From positions 21,888-85,887 of the forward strand of contig DATNDG010000083.1 of assembly GCA_035553515.1 (NCBI GenBank): DNA of 64,000 bases, in the 5' to 3' direction. How positions within the stretch are numbered: position 1 is the stretch's first letter; every line of letters starts with the position of its first letter. Below, piece by piece: positions 53,797 to 63,028 of the stretch. A model generated the notes under the pieces. The model saw only the letters and a program-made list of their open reading frames with translations, searched no databases and was not told where the DNA came from. Both the position numbers and the translations under genes were made by a program. This DNA is from DAHUYF01 sp035553515 (GTDB lineage: Bacteria; Pseudomonadota; Alphaproteobacteria; ATCC43930; CGMCC-115725).

Positions 53797-54575
53797 GCGC
53801 AGTCTTGCTACGCCGAAGTTTTCTGCTGCTGTTGCTGAGCATCGCCTTGGCCATGCCGGCGGCGGCGGCGGAGCGGCTCGGCATCGTGCTGATGCATGGC
53901 AAGGCCGGCTCGCCCGGGCGCGGCATCGACGGGCTTGCGGCCCAACTCGAAGCCGCGGGATATCTCGTCGACCGGCCGGAAATGTGCTGGTCGCGCGCGC
54001 GCATCTACGACAAGAGCTATGCCGATTGTATCGCCGAGATCGACGAGGCGGTGACGCGCTTGCGTGCACGAGGCGCCAGCGCGATCGTCATCGCCGGACA
54101 GAGTCTCGGTGGCGCCGCGGCCATCGCCTATGGTGCGCGTCATGCCGGATTGAAAGGCATCATCGCCATCGCGCCGGCGCATTCCCCCGAGCGCATGGTG
54201 CACAATCCGACCATCGCAGCGAGCCTCGCTCAGGCGCAGGCGATGATCGCCGCCGGCAAAGGCGATGAGCGCGGCAATTTCATCGACGTCAATGTCGGCG
54301 CGCCGATTTCGGTCCGCGCACGGGCGCGCGATTATGCGAGCTTCTTCGGCACCGATTCCATCGGCGTCATCCCACCGAACGCGGCGAAGCTCAGTGCGCC
54401 CCTGCTCTATCTCGCCGGCAACGCCGACCGGACGCAGCTCGGTCCCGATTACGCCTTTGCCAAGGCGCCGCCCAACCCGCTCAATCGCTATGTGACGCTC
54501 GCCTCCGGTCATTTCGATGCGCCTGGCGCGGCGGCGCCGGCCATCCTCGCCTGGCTCAAGGAGCTTGCCGGCTAG
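53793..54575 (+). CDS. secreted alpha/beta hydrolase
   Basis: A 260-residue protein with a signal peptide (LLLLLSIALAMPAAAA). The nucleophile is Ser in IAGQSLGGAAAIAYG; VLMHGKAGSPGRGIDGLAAQL is the oxyanion-side HG motif, and the base is His in ASGHFDAPG. Four-base TTGA overlap with the parB stop; a TTG at 53805 is an alternative start. Substrate unknown. Two cysteines may pair (PEMCWSRARIYDKSYADC). Confidence 0.82.
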
Positions 54576-54679
54576 ACCCCTTTGCCGGGAAATCGCCGAA
54601 TAGGATAAGCGCGGCGCCGCCTACCCTTTCCGCTGTATTCGACTCGACTCGCTCGGCGCAAGTTCCTAATTTGTTCCTT

Positions 54680-54916
54680 ATGCGACACTGGATCGGGCCG
54701 ATCGAATCCTTGTCCGATGCCTGCCGGGCGCAGCGGCTTCTCTGGGCGTTCTGTCTGAATTGCGGCCATGGCGAGCGCTTCGATCCGCGCAATCTCATGG
54801 CGCTGGCGGGCGAGCTCGACCTCAACACGCTGCAGGCCCGGATGAAATGCCGGCGCTGCGCCCAGCGCCGCGCCCATATCGTCCCCAACGACCGTCCCTG
54901 GATCGGCCGCGATTGA
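54680..54916 (+). CDS. small zinc-ribbon-like protein (78 aa)
   Basis: A cytoplasmic 78-residue protein with two CxxC knuckles, FCLNCGHGERF and MKCRRCAQRRAHIV, likely one structural zinc. Between them is the helical LMALAGELDLNTL. Typical of small conserved alphaproteobacterial hypotheticals. ATG at 54680. Convergent with the following gene at 11 bp. Confidence 0.7.
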   Translation: MRHWIGPIESLSDACRAQRLLWAFCLNCGHGERFDPRNLMALAGELDLNTLQARMKCRRCAQRRAHIVPNDRPWIGRD

Positions 54917-54927
54917 GCGCTTGGCGC

Positions 54928-55281
54928 TCAGCCGAGCTGTGCGGCCAGGCGCTTCGGTGCGGTGAGCCGATAGCTGCGCGTCACCACCACCGTCACCTCC
55001 TGCCAATCGACTTTGCGGTCGAGCCACATGCCGATCCAGCCCTTGTGGCCGACATAGGGCGGCACGAAGAAGCGCCCGGGATCCGCCTCGACAAGATGCG
55101 TCTGATTGCCCGGCGGCGCCTTGCACCAGAGCGCCGGCCGCCCATCGCCGTCGGCGGCGATGTGCATGGCGAAGATCTTGTCGCGCACGCGGAAGGTCTT
55201 CTCTTCCCAGGTCTCGCGCTCTTCCGCTTCGGGGAACGCGAGGCAGATGCGCCGCAGCTTGTCGAGCTCGCGCTTGCTCAT
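54928..55281 (-). CDS. MmcQ/YjbR-family protein
   Basis: A 117-residue protein of the YjbR fold (a cyclic double-stranded DNA-binding-like domain). LRRICLAFPEAEERETWEEKTFRV and FVPPYVGHKGWIGMWLD are family segments. The function is unknown. Coupled to holA by TGATG. Confidence 0.88.
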   Translation of the reverse strand: MSKRELDKLRRICLAFPEAEERETWEEKTFRVRDKIFAMHIAADGDGRPALWCKAPPGNQTHLVEADPGRFFVPPYVGHKGWIGMWLDRKVDWQEVTVVVTRSYRLTAPKRLAAQLG

Positions 55282-56318
55282 CAGCGGCGCGGCGCGGAAG
55301 CGGCGGCGCCGCGGGCGATCCGCAGCAGCGCGTCGCGGCAGATCGCTTCGGGCGGCGGTCCGCTGCGCTTGGCGGTGAGCTCGGCTTGCAGCAGCAGCTC
55401 CAGCGCCGCCCGCGCGCGCCGCTCGGGCCACAGGCGAAGCTGGCGGCGGAAGCGGTCCTGCAGCTTGAAGAAGAGCGGTGGCCGGAGGCTCCTCAGCGCT
55501 TCTTCCTCGCCGAGCCCGCTCTCGATGCGCGCCTGCGTCAGATGCAGCCGCTGGAAATGCCGCATCAGCGCGCGCAGCACGGTCACCGGCATCTCGCCTT
55601 CCTGGAAGGCGCGGTCGAGCGCGCGCTCCAGAGCCGGCGCATTGCCTTCGGCGGCGGCAAAGATCACATCGTCGAGACCGAGCTGAGCGCTGTCGCCGAC
55701 CGAGGCGGTCGCCTCGGCGAGCGTCACCTTGCCCTTGTCGCCGACATAGAGCGCGAGCTTCTCGAGTTCGCGGCGGCTCAACAGCCGGTCGCCGCCGAGA
55801 TGCTGCGCGAGATAGCTTTGCGCTTCGCCGGAGACCTCGATGCCGCGCCCGCCGAGCACCTCGCGCACCAGCTCTTCGAGCGCGCGCCGGTCGTCGGCAT
55901 AGCAGGCGATCGCCGCGGCGTTCTCGGCGCCCTCGAAGGCGCGGCGCAAGCTCGAGCGCGGCGGCAGATCGCCCGCTTCCACCACGACGACGCTGTCGCC
56001 GGGCGGCGGATCGCCGAGGAAGCGCTGGAAGAGCGCGCCCACCGCATCGCCCGCGTCGCGCACGCGCACCAGCCGCCTTCCGCCGGTGAGCGACAGCGCG
56101 GCCGCCTCGTCATGGAGCCGCGCGGGATCGCCGGCAAGCGCGGTGGCGGCGAGATCGGCGACGCGGAACGCATCCTTGGGATCGGGTGCCACGGCGATCG
56201 CAAGCCGGTCGGCCCGCTCGCGCACCAGCCCTGCATCGGGACCGTAGAACAGCGCGGCGCGGATCGCCGCATCGGGCTTCGCGAGAAATCCGGCAAGGCG
56301 CGCCGGCGGCAGCTTCAC
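55281..56318 (-). CDS. holA: HolA, DNA polymerase III delta subunit
   Basis: The clamp-loader delta subunit, 345 residues. AALFYGPDAGLVRERADRLA at the start, AGDLPPRSSLRRAFE and YLAQHLGGDRLLSRRELEKL are conserved, and the C-terminal collar region has LRALMRHFQRLHLTQ. Lies 6 bp downstream of lptE, the conserved leuS-lptE-holA order near parB. Confidence 0.94.
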   Translation of the reverse strand: MKLPPARLAGFLAKPDAAIRAALFYGPDAGLVRERADRLAIAVAPDPKDAFRVADLAATALAGDPARLHDEAAALSLTGGRRLVRVRDAGDAVGALFQRFLGDPPPGDSVVVVEAGDLPPRSSLRRAFEGAENAAAIACYADDRRALEELVREVLGGRGIEVSGEAQSYLAQHLGGDRLLSRRELEKLALYVGDKGKVTLAEATASVGDSAQLGLDDVIFAAAEGNAPALERALDRAFQEGEMPVTVLRALMRHFQRLHLTQARIESGLGEEEALRSLRPPLFFKLQDRFRRQLRLWPERRARAALELLLQAELTAKRSGPPPEAICRDALLRIARGAAASAPRR

Positions 56319-56324
56319 GACCGA

Positions 56325-56888
56325 TCAGCCCGCGCGACGCGCCGTGAGCTGGTCGCGCAGGAACAGCGCGAGCCGCGTGCGGATCTCGTCGGCGAGTTCG
56401 CGCACGGTGCGCGTGCGCGCATCCTCCTCGGCGACCTGCGCCGCATAGCCGTCCTGGAGAATGTTGAACGCGCTCGTCGACTGAGCGCGCGAGGTATAGA
56501 TCCGCTTGCCGCTGGGAAACTCGGAGAGATACATCGTGGCATAGGAGTCGATGCGCGCGCGCGTCGAACTCGCGTCGCGCTGGATGCCGAGGTCGCTGCG
56601 TATCGTGGTGATGGCGACCTCGAGCTCGAAGCGCGGCTTGACGTCGACGCCTTGGGGATTGAGCGCCTCGCGCAGCGCAAGCTCAAGCTGCTGCCCGTAG
56701 CGATCCTTGATCGGCCGAACGACGATACTGGCGAGCTCCGGATTCTCGCGCCGCTGCGCGGCTTCGCCGTAGAGCGGATGAAAGCCGCAGCCGGCAAGCG
56801 GCAGCAGCGCCGCCGCAAGGAGGGCGCGGCGCGACAGCAGGGCATGGCCTTTTAACGGGCGCGGATTTTTTGCACGAATCGGGATCAA
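56325..56888 (-). CDS. lptE: LptE, LPS-assembly lipoprotein
   Basis: The outer-membrane lipoprotein that plugs LptD. A basic start precedes the lipobox LPLAGC and the family motif CGFHPLYG. The body includes YGQQLELALREALNPQG and AFNILQDGYAAQVAEEDA. No ATG or GTG is available near the signal. TTG at 56888, with GAAGGA 10 bp upstream, is chosen. A longer frame from ATG 56942 would translate through repeat copy 5. Confidence 0.82.
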   Translation of the reverse strand: MIPIRAKNPRPLKGHALLSRRALLAAALLPLAGCGFHPLYGEAAQRRENPELASIVVRPIKDRYGQQLELALREALNPQGVDVKPRFELEVAITTIRSDLGIQRDASSTRARIDSYATMYLSEFPSGKRIYTSRAQSTSAFNILQDGYAAQVAEEDARTRTVRELADEIRTRLALFLRDQLTARRAG

Positions 56889-56895
56889 GGGCGCT

Positions 56896-56974
56896 GCGTC
56901 CTTCGACAAGCCCAGGATGAGGACTTTTCTTCGTGCCATCAAGTCTCCTCCTCATGCCGGGCTTGTCGAAGCGC
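56896..56974. repeat. dispersed inverted repeat, copy 5
   Basis: Arms GCGTCCTTCGACAAGCCCAG and CCGGGCTTGTCGAAGC, with centre TTTCTTCGTGCCAT. It lies between leuS and lptE on their common transcript, 8 bp upstream of the proposed lptE start, and its arm supplies the GAAGGA ribosome site. Confidence 0.82.
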
Positions 56975-56998
56975 GCGGGCAGCTACCGCAGCATCCCC

Positions 56999-59557
56999 CT
57001 ACACCACGACATTGATGATCCGGTTCGGCACGACGATGATCTTGCGCGGCGGCTTGCCTTCCATCGCGCGCTGGACCGTCGCTTGCGCCAGCGCGACCGC
57101 CTCGGCATCGGCCTGGCCGCAATCGCGCGCCAGTTCGACCGTGGCACGCAGCTTGCCGTTCACCTGCACGGCGATGGTCACGGTGTCCTCGACAATGAGC
57201 GCGGGATCGAATTCGGGCCACGCCTCGTCGGCGAGCAGCCGCTCGTGGCCGAGCGCCCGCCACAGCTCTTCGGCCAGATGCGGCATCATCGGCCCGATGA
57301 GCCGCACCGCCACTTCGAGTCCTTCGCGCATCACGGCGGCGGCGCCGGGGCCGTCGCCCAGCTCCTCCAGCAGGTTGGTGAGCTCGCGGATACGCGCCAC
57401 CGCGCTGTTGAAGCGGAATTTCTCGATATGCTCGGTGACCGTGGCCACGCTGCGATGAATGGCGCGCCGCGTCTTGTCGGCGGCCGGCGAGAGCTCCGCC
57501 GGCACCGGCGTCCCGCGCGGCGCCGGCGCCACCGTCGGCTCCGTCACCAGCCGGTGGAGCCGATTGACGTAGCGCCACGCGCCCTCGATGCCGGCATCGG
57601 TCCATTCGAGATCGCGCTCGGGCGGGCTGTCGGAGAGCAGATAGAGCCGCGCCGTGTCGGCGCCGTAGCCATCGACGATGGCTTCGAGCCCCACGACGTT
57701 CTTCTTCGACTTACTCATCTTCTCCATGCGGCCGGCGGTCACCGCGCGGCCTTGTGCATCGACCATCGCGCCCGCCTCGGTGCGATGCACCTCCTCGGGA
57801 AAGAGCCATTGGCCCGACGCGTCTTGATAGGTCTCGTGGCACACCATGCCCTGGGTGAAGAGGCCGGCGAACGGCTCCTTCACGTCGAGATAGCCGCAGT
57901 CGCGCAGTGCACGGCTGAAGAAGCGCGAATAGAGCAGATGCAGCACGGCATGCTCGATACCGCCGATATACTGGTCGACCGGCATCCAGTAGTCGACGTC
58001 GCGCCGCTCGAAAGCGCTGGCCGCGCGCGGCGAGCAGAAGCGGTCGAAGTACCAGGAGCTCTCGAAGAAGGTGTCGAGCGTGTCGGTCTCGCGTTCCGCC
58101 TTGCCGCCGCAGCCGGGGCAGGTCGTGTGCTTCCAGGTCGGATGGTGGTCGAGCGGATTGCCCGGCTTGTCGAAGGTGACGTCGTCGGGGAGCCGCACCG
58201 GCAGATCGCGCTCGGGCACCGGCACGATACCGCATTTGGCGCAATGGATCACCGGGATGGGGCAGCCCCAGTAGCGCTGACGCGACACGCCCCAATCGCG
58301 CAGGCGATAGGCGATGGTGCCGCGTCCGGCACCTGTCCGCGCGAGCCGCTCGATGACCGCGCGCTTGGCGTCGCGCACGCTGAGCCCGTCGAGGAAATCC
58401 GAATTGAAGATCGTGCCGTCGTCGGTATAGGCCTCGGCGCCGACGGAAAAGCTCTTGGGATCGGCGCCGGGCGGCAGCACCACCGGCTTTACCGGCAGGC
58501 GGTATTTGCGGGCGAAGTCGAGATCGCGCTGGTCGTGCGCCGGACAGCCGAAGATCGCGCCGGTGCCGTATTCCATCAGCACGAAATTGGCGACGTAGAC
58601 CGGCAGCTCCCAGCCCGGCACGAGCGGGTGCATCACCTTGGCGCCGGTATCGAAGCCGCGCTTCTCCGCCGTCTCCAGCACCGCCTCCGAGGTGCCCATC
58701 CGATTGCACTCGACGATGAACTCGGCGAGCGCGGGATTGGTCCGCGCCAGATCGGCGGCCAGCGGATGGCTCGGCGACAGCGCGCAGAACGAGGCGCCGT
58801 AGAGCGTGTCGGGCCGCGTGGTGAAGATCTCGAGCGGCTCGTCGCGCCCCTTCACCGGAAAGAAGACGCGCGCACCTTCCGAGCGGCCGATCCAGTTCTC
58901 CTGCATGATGCGCACGCGCTCGGGCCAGCGCTCGAGGCTCGACAGCGCGTCGAGGAGATCGTCGGCATATTCGGTGATCTTCAGGAACCATTGCGACAAC
59001 AGGCGCTTCTCGACCGGCGCGCCCGAGCGCCAGCCACGGCCGTCGATCACCTGCTCGTTCGCCAGCACGCTGTGCTCGACCGGGTCCCAATTGACCCAGC
59101 TCTCCTTGCGGTAGGCGAGGCCCGCCGCGAGGAAGTCGAGAAACATCTTCTGTTCGTGCTTGTAGTATTGGGGGTGGCAGGTCGCGATCTCGCGCCGCCA
59201 ATCGTAGCTGAGCCCCATGCGCTTCAGCTGCTCGCGCATCACCGCGATGTTCTGCAGCGTCCAATCCTTGGGGTGGACCTTGCTCGCGATCGCGGCGTTC
59301 TCGGCCGGGAGGCCGAACGCGTCCCAGCCCATCGGATGCAGCACGTTGAAGCCCTGCGCGCGCTTATAGCGCGCGACGACGTCGCCCATCGTGTAGTTGC
59401 GGACGTGGCCGACATGGAGCTTGCCCGAGGGGTAGGGAAACATCTCGAGCACGTAATATTTCGGCCGCGCGGGATCGGCCTCGACGTGAAACACGCCGCG
59501 CTCGCGCCACGTCGCCTGCCATTTTTCTTCGGTTTCTTTGGCGTTGTAGCGCGCCAT
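56999..59557 (-). CDS. leuS: leucyl-tRNA synthetase
   Basis: Class Ia synthetase, 852 residues. HIGH-type motif YPSGKLHVGHVRNY, CP1 editing domain (TTRPDTLYGASFCALSP), KMSKS motif KMSKSKKNV (near 57715) and a C-terminal anticodon-binding domain. Zinc-type cysteines are in HCAKCGIVPVP and CPGCGGKAE. First gene of leuS-lptE-holA. Confidence 0.98.
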   Translation of the reverse strand: MARYNAKETEEKWQATWRERGVFHVEADPARPKYYVLEMFPYPSGKLHVGHVRNYTMGDVVARYKRAQGFNVLHPMGWDAFGLPAENAAIASKVHPKDWTLQNIAVMREQLKRMGLSYDWRREIATCHPQYYKHEQKMFLDFLAAGLAYRKESWVNWDPVEHSVLANEQVIDGRGWRSGAPVEKRLLSQWFLKITEYADDLLDALSSLERWPERVRIMQENWIGRSEGARVFFPVKGRDEPLEIFTTRPDTLYGASFCALSPSHPLAADLARTNPALAEFIVECNRMGTSEAVLETAEKRGFDTGAKVMHPLVPGWELPVYVANFVLMEYGTGAIFGCPAHDQRDLDFARKYRLPVKPVVLPPGADPKSFSVGAEAYTDDGTIFNSDFLDGLSVRDAKRAVIERLARTGAGRGTIAYRLRDWGVSRQRYWGCPIPVIHCAKCGIVPVPERDLPVRLPDDVTFDKPGNPLDHHPTWKHTTCPGCGGKAERETDTLDTFFESSWYFDRFCSPRAASAFERRDVDYWMPVDQYIGGIEHAVLHLLYSRFFSRALRDCGYLDVKEPFAGLFTQGMVCHETYQDASGQWLFPEEVHRTEAGAMVDAQGRAVTAGRMEKMSKSKKNVVGLEAIVDGYGADTARLYLLSDSPPERDLEWTDAGIEGAWRYVNRLHRLVTEPTVAPAPRGTPVPAELSPAADKTRRAIHRSVATVTEHIEKFRFNSAVARIRELTNLLEELGDGPGAAAVMREGLEVAVRLIGPMMPHLAEELWRALGHERLLADEAWPEFDPALIVEDTVTIAVQVNGKLRATVELARDCGQADAEAVALAQATVQRAMEGKPPRKIIVVPNRIINVVV

Positions 59558-59607
59558 CGCGCGAGCCTAGCTCGGCTCCTCTTTGACTTCGGTTATGCGG
59601 CGGCCGC

Positions 59608-60219
59608 TTAGCGGGCGACCGTGCTCATGCGAATTTGGCGCGCGCGGGTGAGGATCGCGTTTTCGAGGTCGGTGCCGGTCGCCTGATCGACCGGCGCGTC
59701 GACCCATTGCCCGCTCGGCGCCATGTTTTGCCGGAAGACACGGGCGCGCACGCCATCGGCCCTGAGATCGCGGCCGAGGATGAAGATGTTGAGCTTGAAG
59801 CGCTCTTTCGGGCTGTCGGGCGGGCTGTACCAATCGGTGATGATGGTGCCGCCGAAGGGATCGGCCGAAGCGAGCGGCATGAACGACACGGTGTCGAGCG
59901 AAGCATGCCAGAGGAAGCTGTTGACGGCGATGCCGCTGCCGCCACCACCACCCGAGGCGTCCGGCTTGCCCGGCGAGAAGATCGTATCGAGGATGCTGTT
60001 CGGCGCGCCGCCGCCCGGACGATTGCGATAATCCGAATAGGTATCGGGATTGCTCCAGCGCGGATCATTGCCATAGGGATCGGCGGCGCGGCGCTGAGCA
60101 TCGGGATCTTGGCCATGCCAGCGGTCGGAATCGAACCAGCTCGAACAGCCGCTTAGAAAGACGGCGCCCATGAACATCAGCGCGATCTTGCTGCTCATCC
60201 CCGAGAAATGCATCGCCAT
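59608..60219 (-). CDS. DUF3576 lipoprotein
   Basis: A 203-residue exported lipoprotein. Lipobox VFLSGC and a Gly/Pro-rich section (GGGGGSGIAVNSFLWHASLD) lead into the DUF3576 core (IITDWYSPPDSPKERFKLNI, RDLRADGVRARVFRQ). Common near leuS in alphaproteobacteria. Function unknown, probably in the outer membrane. Start chosen for AAGGAG 6 bp upstream. Confidence 0.87.
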   Translation of the reverse strand: MAMHFSGMSSKIALMFMGAVFLSGCSSWFDSDRWHGQDPDAQRRAADPYGNDPRWSNPDTYSDYRNRPGGGAPNSILDTIFSPGKPDASGGGGGSGIAVNSFLWHASLDTVSFMPLASADPFGGTIITDWYSPPDSPKERFKLNIFILGRDLRADGVRARVFRQNMAPSGQWVDAPVDQATGTDLENAILTRARQIRMSTVAR

Positions 60220-60381
60220 CGAATGCTCCTTACCTCTAATCCCCGCGGCATTACCTGCACCGCCGCTGCCCCGCGCGATTCTACATCGTTGCGGCAGCGG
60301 AAGGCTTTGAAAATTCATAGCGTCCTGCCGGCCCCGCGGCAACTTGACCCGGTGTCGCGGTTTTTGCCAGGGTCGGGAGCC

Positions 60382-61062
60382 ATGACCGATCACGCTGCCA
60401 TCGCCGATAATCTCGCCGCCATCCGCTCGCGGATCGCCGCTGCTTGCGGGGCGGCGATGCGCGATCTCGAAAGCGTGACCTTGGTCGCGGTCTCGAAAAC
60501 CCATCCGGCCGAGGCGGTCGCGGCCGCGCTCGCTGCCGGGCATCGCGTCTTCGGCGAGAACCGGGTGCAGGAGGCGGAGGCGAAATATCCGGCGCTCAAG
60601 ACGCGCCACCCCGATCTGCGTCTCCACCTCATCGGGCCGCTCCAGACCAACAAGGTCAAGGAGGCGGTCGCGCTGTTCGATGTCATCGAAACCGTCGACC
60701 GGCCGCGGCTCGCCGAGGCTCTCGCCAAGGAAATGGCGCGGCAGAATCGGATGCTCGATTGCTTCATCGAGGTCAACATCGGCGGCGAGGCGCAGAAGGC
60801 CGGCATCGCCCCCGAGGCGGCCGGAGACTTCATCGCCGAGTGCCGCAGCCGCTGGAAGCTGCATGTCGAGGGGCTGATGTGCATACCGCCCGAAGCCCAG
60901 GATCCGGTGCCGTTTTTCATGAAACTGGCCGATATTGCCCGGGAAAACGGCCTTAGAGGCCTCAGTATGGGCATGAGCGCCGATTTCGAGGCCGCGATTG
61001 GCTGCGGCGCAAGCCATGTTAGGGTCGGGACCGCGATTTTCGGCGCGCGAAACCCGGTTTAG
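60382..61062 (+). CDS. YggS/PLPBP, PLP homeostasis protein
   Basis: A 226-residue alanine-racemase-fold protein that binds PLP without known catalysis. PLP lysine Lys39 is in LVAVSKTHPAEAV, with FGENRVQEAEAKYP, HLIGPLQTNKVKEAV and LSMGMSADFEAAIGCGASHVRVG. GGTCGGGAG precedes the ATG. Divergent from DUF3576 and convergent with the L,D-transpeptidase at 5 bp. Confidence 0.95.
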   Translation: MTDHAAIADNLAAIRSRIAAACGAAMRDLESVTLVAVSKTHPAEAVAAALAAGHRVFGENRVQEAEAKYPALKTRHPDLRLHLIGPLQTNKVKEAVALFDVIETVDRPRLAEALAKEMARQNRMLDCFIEVNIGGEAQKAGIAPEAAGDFIAECRSRWKLHVEGLMCIPPEAQDPVPFFMKLADIARENGLRGLSMGMSADFEAAIGCGASHVRVGTAIFGARNPV

Positions 61063-61067
61063 GCGCT

Positions 61068-61565
61068 CTAACCCGCGACAATCACCCGCGAAGCCGTGTC
61101 GGCAGTGGCGATGACGGTTAGGAGATCGTCGCGGCCGAGCGCGACGCAGCCGACGGTGGGCGCGAAATCTGGCGCCGCGAGGTGGAGAAAAATCGCGCTC
61201 CCCTGCCCCGGCACGACCGGGCCGTCGTTGTACCCCAGAACGACCAGCAGATCATAGAGATGGTCGTCGCGCCATAGCTGCTCGGCACTGGCCGGATACG
61301 GCAAATGCACCGGCCGGTTATAGGCCTTGTCGCGCGGCGCATCGCACCAGCCGTCCTGGGGCGCAATCGCGGCAATCGGCAGCGCGGTTCGCGGTCGCAT
61401 CTCACGATCCGGGCGATAAAGCAGCTGGCGCATGGCGAAGGCCCCGGCCGGCGTTGCGCCGTCGCCCTCGCGTTTTTGGTCGCTGATCCCGCTCCGTCCT
61501 AGGGCACAGCGCATCCGCCACGAGCCCCAGGCGGCAAACCCGCTGCTATCAACCACAAGGTCCAT
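61068..61565 (-). CDS. L,D-transpeptidase (YkuD)-family protein
   Basis: A 165-residue protein with a YkuD domain: His in IFLHLAAPDFAPTVGC and the catalytic Cys in TVGCVALGRDD. GISDQKREGDGATPAG and YNRPVHLPYP are typical of the short, signal-less subgroup. May cross-link peptidoglycan or anchor proteins; no signal peptide is visible, so export is uncertain. Confidence 0.87.
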   Translation of the reverse strand: MDLVVDSSGFAAWGSWRMRCALGRSGISDQKREGDGATPAGAFAMRQLLYRPDREMRPRTALPIAAIAPQDGWCDAPRDKAYNRPVHLPYPASAEQLWRDDHLYDLLVVLGYNDGPVVPGQGSAIFLHLAAPDFAPTVGCVALGRDDLLTVIATADTASRVIVAG

Positions 61566-61632
61566 GGCGATATTTTGCCCCGCTTTGCGGGCGGAAAGCC
61601 AATCCGCAATGCACGCGCCCTATAATGGCGGC

Positions 61633-62490
61633 ATGAGCATCGCCGATGGCATGCCGCCGGCCATCCTGCTCCCCGCCGATCCGGATTTCCGGCAAGACCG
61701 CGATCGCGAGGCGCGCAACAACCATCTCCGCCGCGGCGCCATCGTCGCGGCGGCGCTGGCGCATGCCCTCGCGATCGCGGCGATGATCGTCGATTGGCCG
61801 AACCTCTTTCCGGCGCGGCCGCTCGAGCGCCCGCCGATCGCGGTGACCTTGGTCACCGTGCCACCGCCTCCCCCGCCGCAAGCGCAGCCCGCCCCGCCAC
61901 CGCCGCCGCCGGCTCCGCCGCAACAGCAGCAGCACGAACGCGTCTCGGGCGCCGACCAGACGACGACGGCACCATCGCCGGTGGTCGAGAAAGCCGAAGA
62001 AGCCGCCCCGAAGCCGGCGCCGCCACCGCCCGTCGAAGCGCAGGCGAAGGAAGCCGCGCCGCTGCCGAAGCCAGCGCCGCAGCCGGAAAAGACCCGGCAA
62101 GAGAAGCCGAAAGTCGCCAAGCGTGAAGCGACGCCGAAACCAGCGCAGGGCGCCGTCAATCGCGCGCCGGGCGAGCGCGCGACCGAAGGCGATCCCTATC
62201 TCAATCTCCTCTTCGCGCTGATCGAGCAGCACCGCTTCTATCCGCCGAACGCGGTCGGCTCGCTCGGCCTGCCGCTCGAGGGCACGGCGGTTTATCTCAT
62301 CAGGATCCGCTCTGACGGCGCGCTGACCAATATCGCGCTCGAGCGTTCCTCGGGCGCCGACGTCCTCGATCAAACGGCGCTCAAGATGATTCAGCAGGCC
62401 GCGCCCTTCCCGCCGCCGCCGAAAAACGAGTTCCCCGGTCCGGGTGTCGTCCTCGAAGTGACGATCCATCTCTTCCCGGGCATGGGCTAA
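61633..62490 (+). CDS. TonB-family energy transducer
   Basis: A 285-residue protein with an N-terminal membrane anchor (about residues 34-55), a long Pro/Lys/Glu-rich spacer with a PPPPPP block, and a C-terminal TonB domain (LIRIRSDGALTNIALERSSG, and the end PGVVLEVTIHLFPG). No exbBD or receptor is adjacent. Start at ATG 61633; ATG 61609 is an alternative. Confidence 0.88.
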   Translation: MSIADGMPPAILLPADPDFRQDRDREARNNHLRRGAIVAAALAHALAIAAMIVDWPNLFPARPLERPPIAVTLVTVPPPPPPQAQPAPPPPPPAPPQQQQHERVSGADQTTTAPSPVVEKAEEAAPKPAPPPPVEAQAKEAAPLPKPAPQPEKTRQEKPKVAKREATPKPAQGAVNRAPGERATEGDPYLNLLFALIEQHRFYPPNAVGSLGLPLEGTAVYLIRIRSDGALTNIALERSSGADVLDQTALKMIQQAAPFPPPPKNEFPGPGVVLEVTIHLFPGMG

Positions 62491-62531
62491 AGCGATTGAA
62501 TTGCCGCGGCGCTTGGCTTAATCAGGCGCTG

Positions 62532-62583
62532 ACGGGGATGGGGTTCCCCAAAACCGCCCATTCCGGGCTGATGACTCCTACGG
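62532..62583 (+). ncRNA. fluoride riboswitch (crcB motif)
   Basis: The segment contains GGGGATGGGGTTCCCC, an AAAACCGCCC...GGGC pairing, and the conserved CTGATGACTCCTAC. Order and spacing are as in the crcB RNA that binds fluoride, and it lies 65 bp upstream of a crcB gene. It lacks an obvious terminator, and its CTCC could pair with the crcB GGGGAGG site. Confidence 0.93.
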
Positions 62584-62647
62584 TGCATGGCGGCGCCACG
62601 CTGCCAGGCGGGCTGATCGTCGTCCGCCGCTACATCGGGGAGGATCG

Positions 62648-63028
62648 ATGTACACCTATCTTTCGATTGCGATCGGCGGCGCGCTGGGATCGATGGCGCG
62701 CTATGCGACGGGCATCTATGTCGGGCGCTGGCTCGGCACCGAATTCCCGTGGGGCACGCTGCTCATCAACATCGTCGGCTCCTTCCTGATCGGCGTATTC
62801 GCCGAATCCTTCGCGTTGCGCTGGGACGCGAGCCCATCGACGCGCGTCTTTCTCGTCGTCGGCATCTGCGGCGGCTACACCACCTTCTCGACCTTCTCGC
62901 TCGATGTCGTGACGCTGATCAATCACGGTGAAGCGCTCGCCGCCGGCGCTTACATCGTCGCGTCGGTCGTGCTCGGCGTGCTCGCGCTTTATGCCGGGCT
63001 CTACGCGATGCGGCTGATCTTGACCTGA
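62648..63028 (+). CDS. crcB: CrcB/Fluc fluoride channel
   Basis: A 126-residue fluoride channel with four membrane helices, working as a dual-topology dimer. Family motifs are GGALGSMARY, WGTLLINIVGSFLIG and GICGGYTTFSTFSLD. GGGGAGG is 4 bp before the ATG. Its 3' end overlaps the opposite-strand glycosyltransferase by 28 bp. Confidence 0.96.
   Translation: MYTYLSIAIGGALGSMARYATGIYVGRWLGTEFPWGTLLINIVGSFLIGVFAESFALRWDASPSTRVFLVVGICGGYTTFSTFSLDVVTLINHGEALAAGAYIVASVVLGVLALYAGLYAMRLILT

Noticed and set aside
59481..59495. parS-like half-site in leuS (CGACGTGAAACACG)
   Set aside because: Only one arm matches, so it is not a palindrome and is explained by coding sequence.
56933..59611. 892-codon open frame opposite leuS
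   Set aside because: Entirely antisense to a certain leuS gene; low-complexity His/Arg-rich translation.
61621..61626. perfect TATAAT just before the TonB start
   Set aside because: No -35 at 16-18 bp, and it would leave almost no leader.
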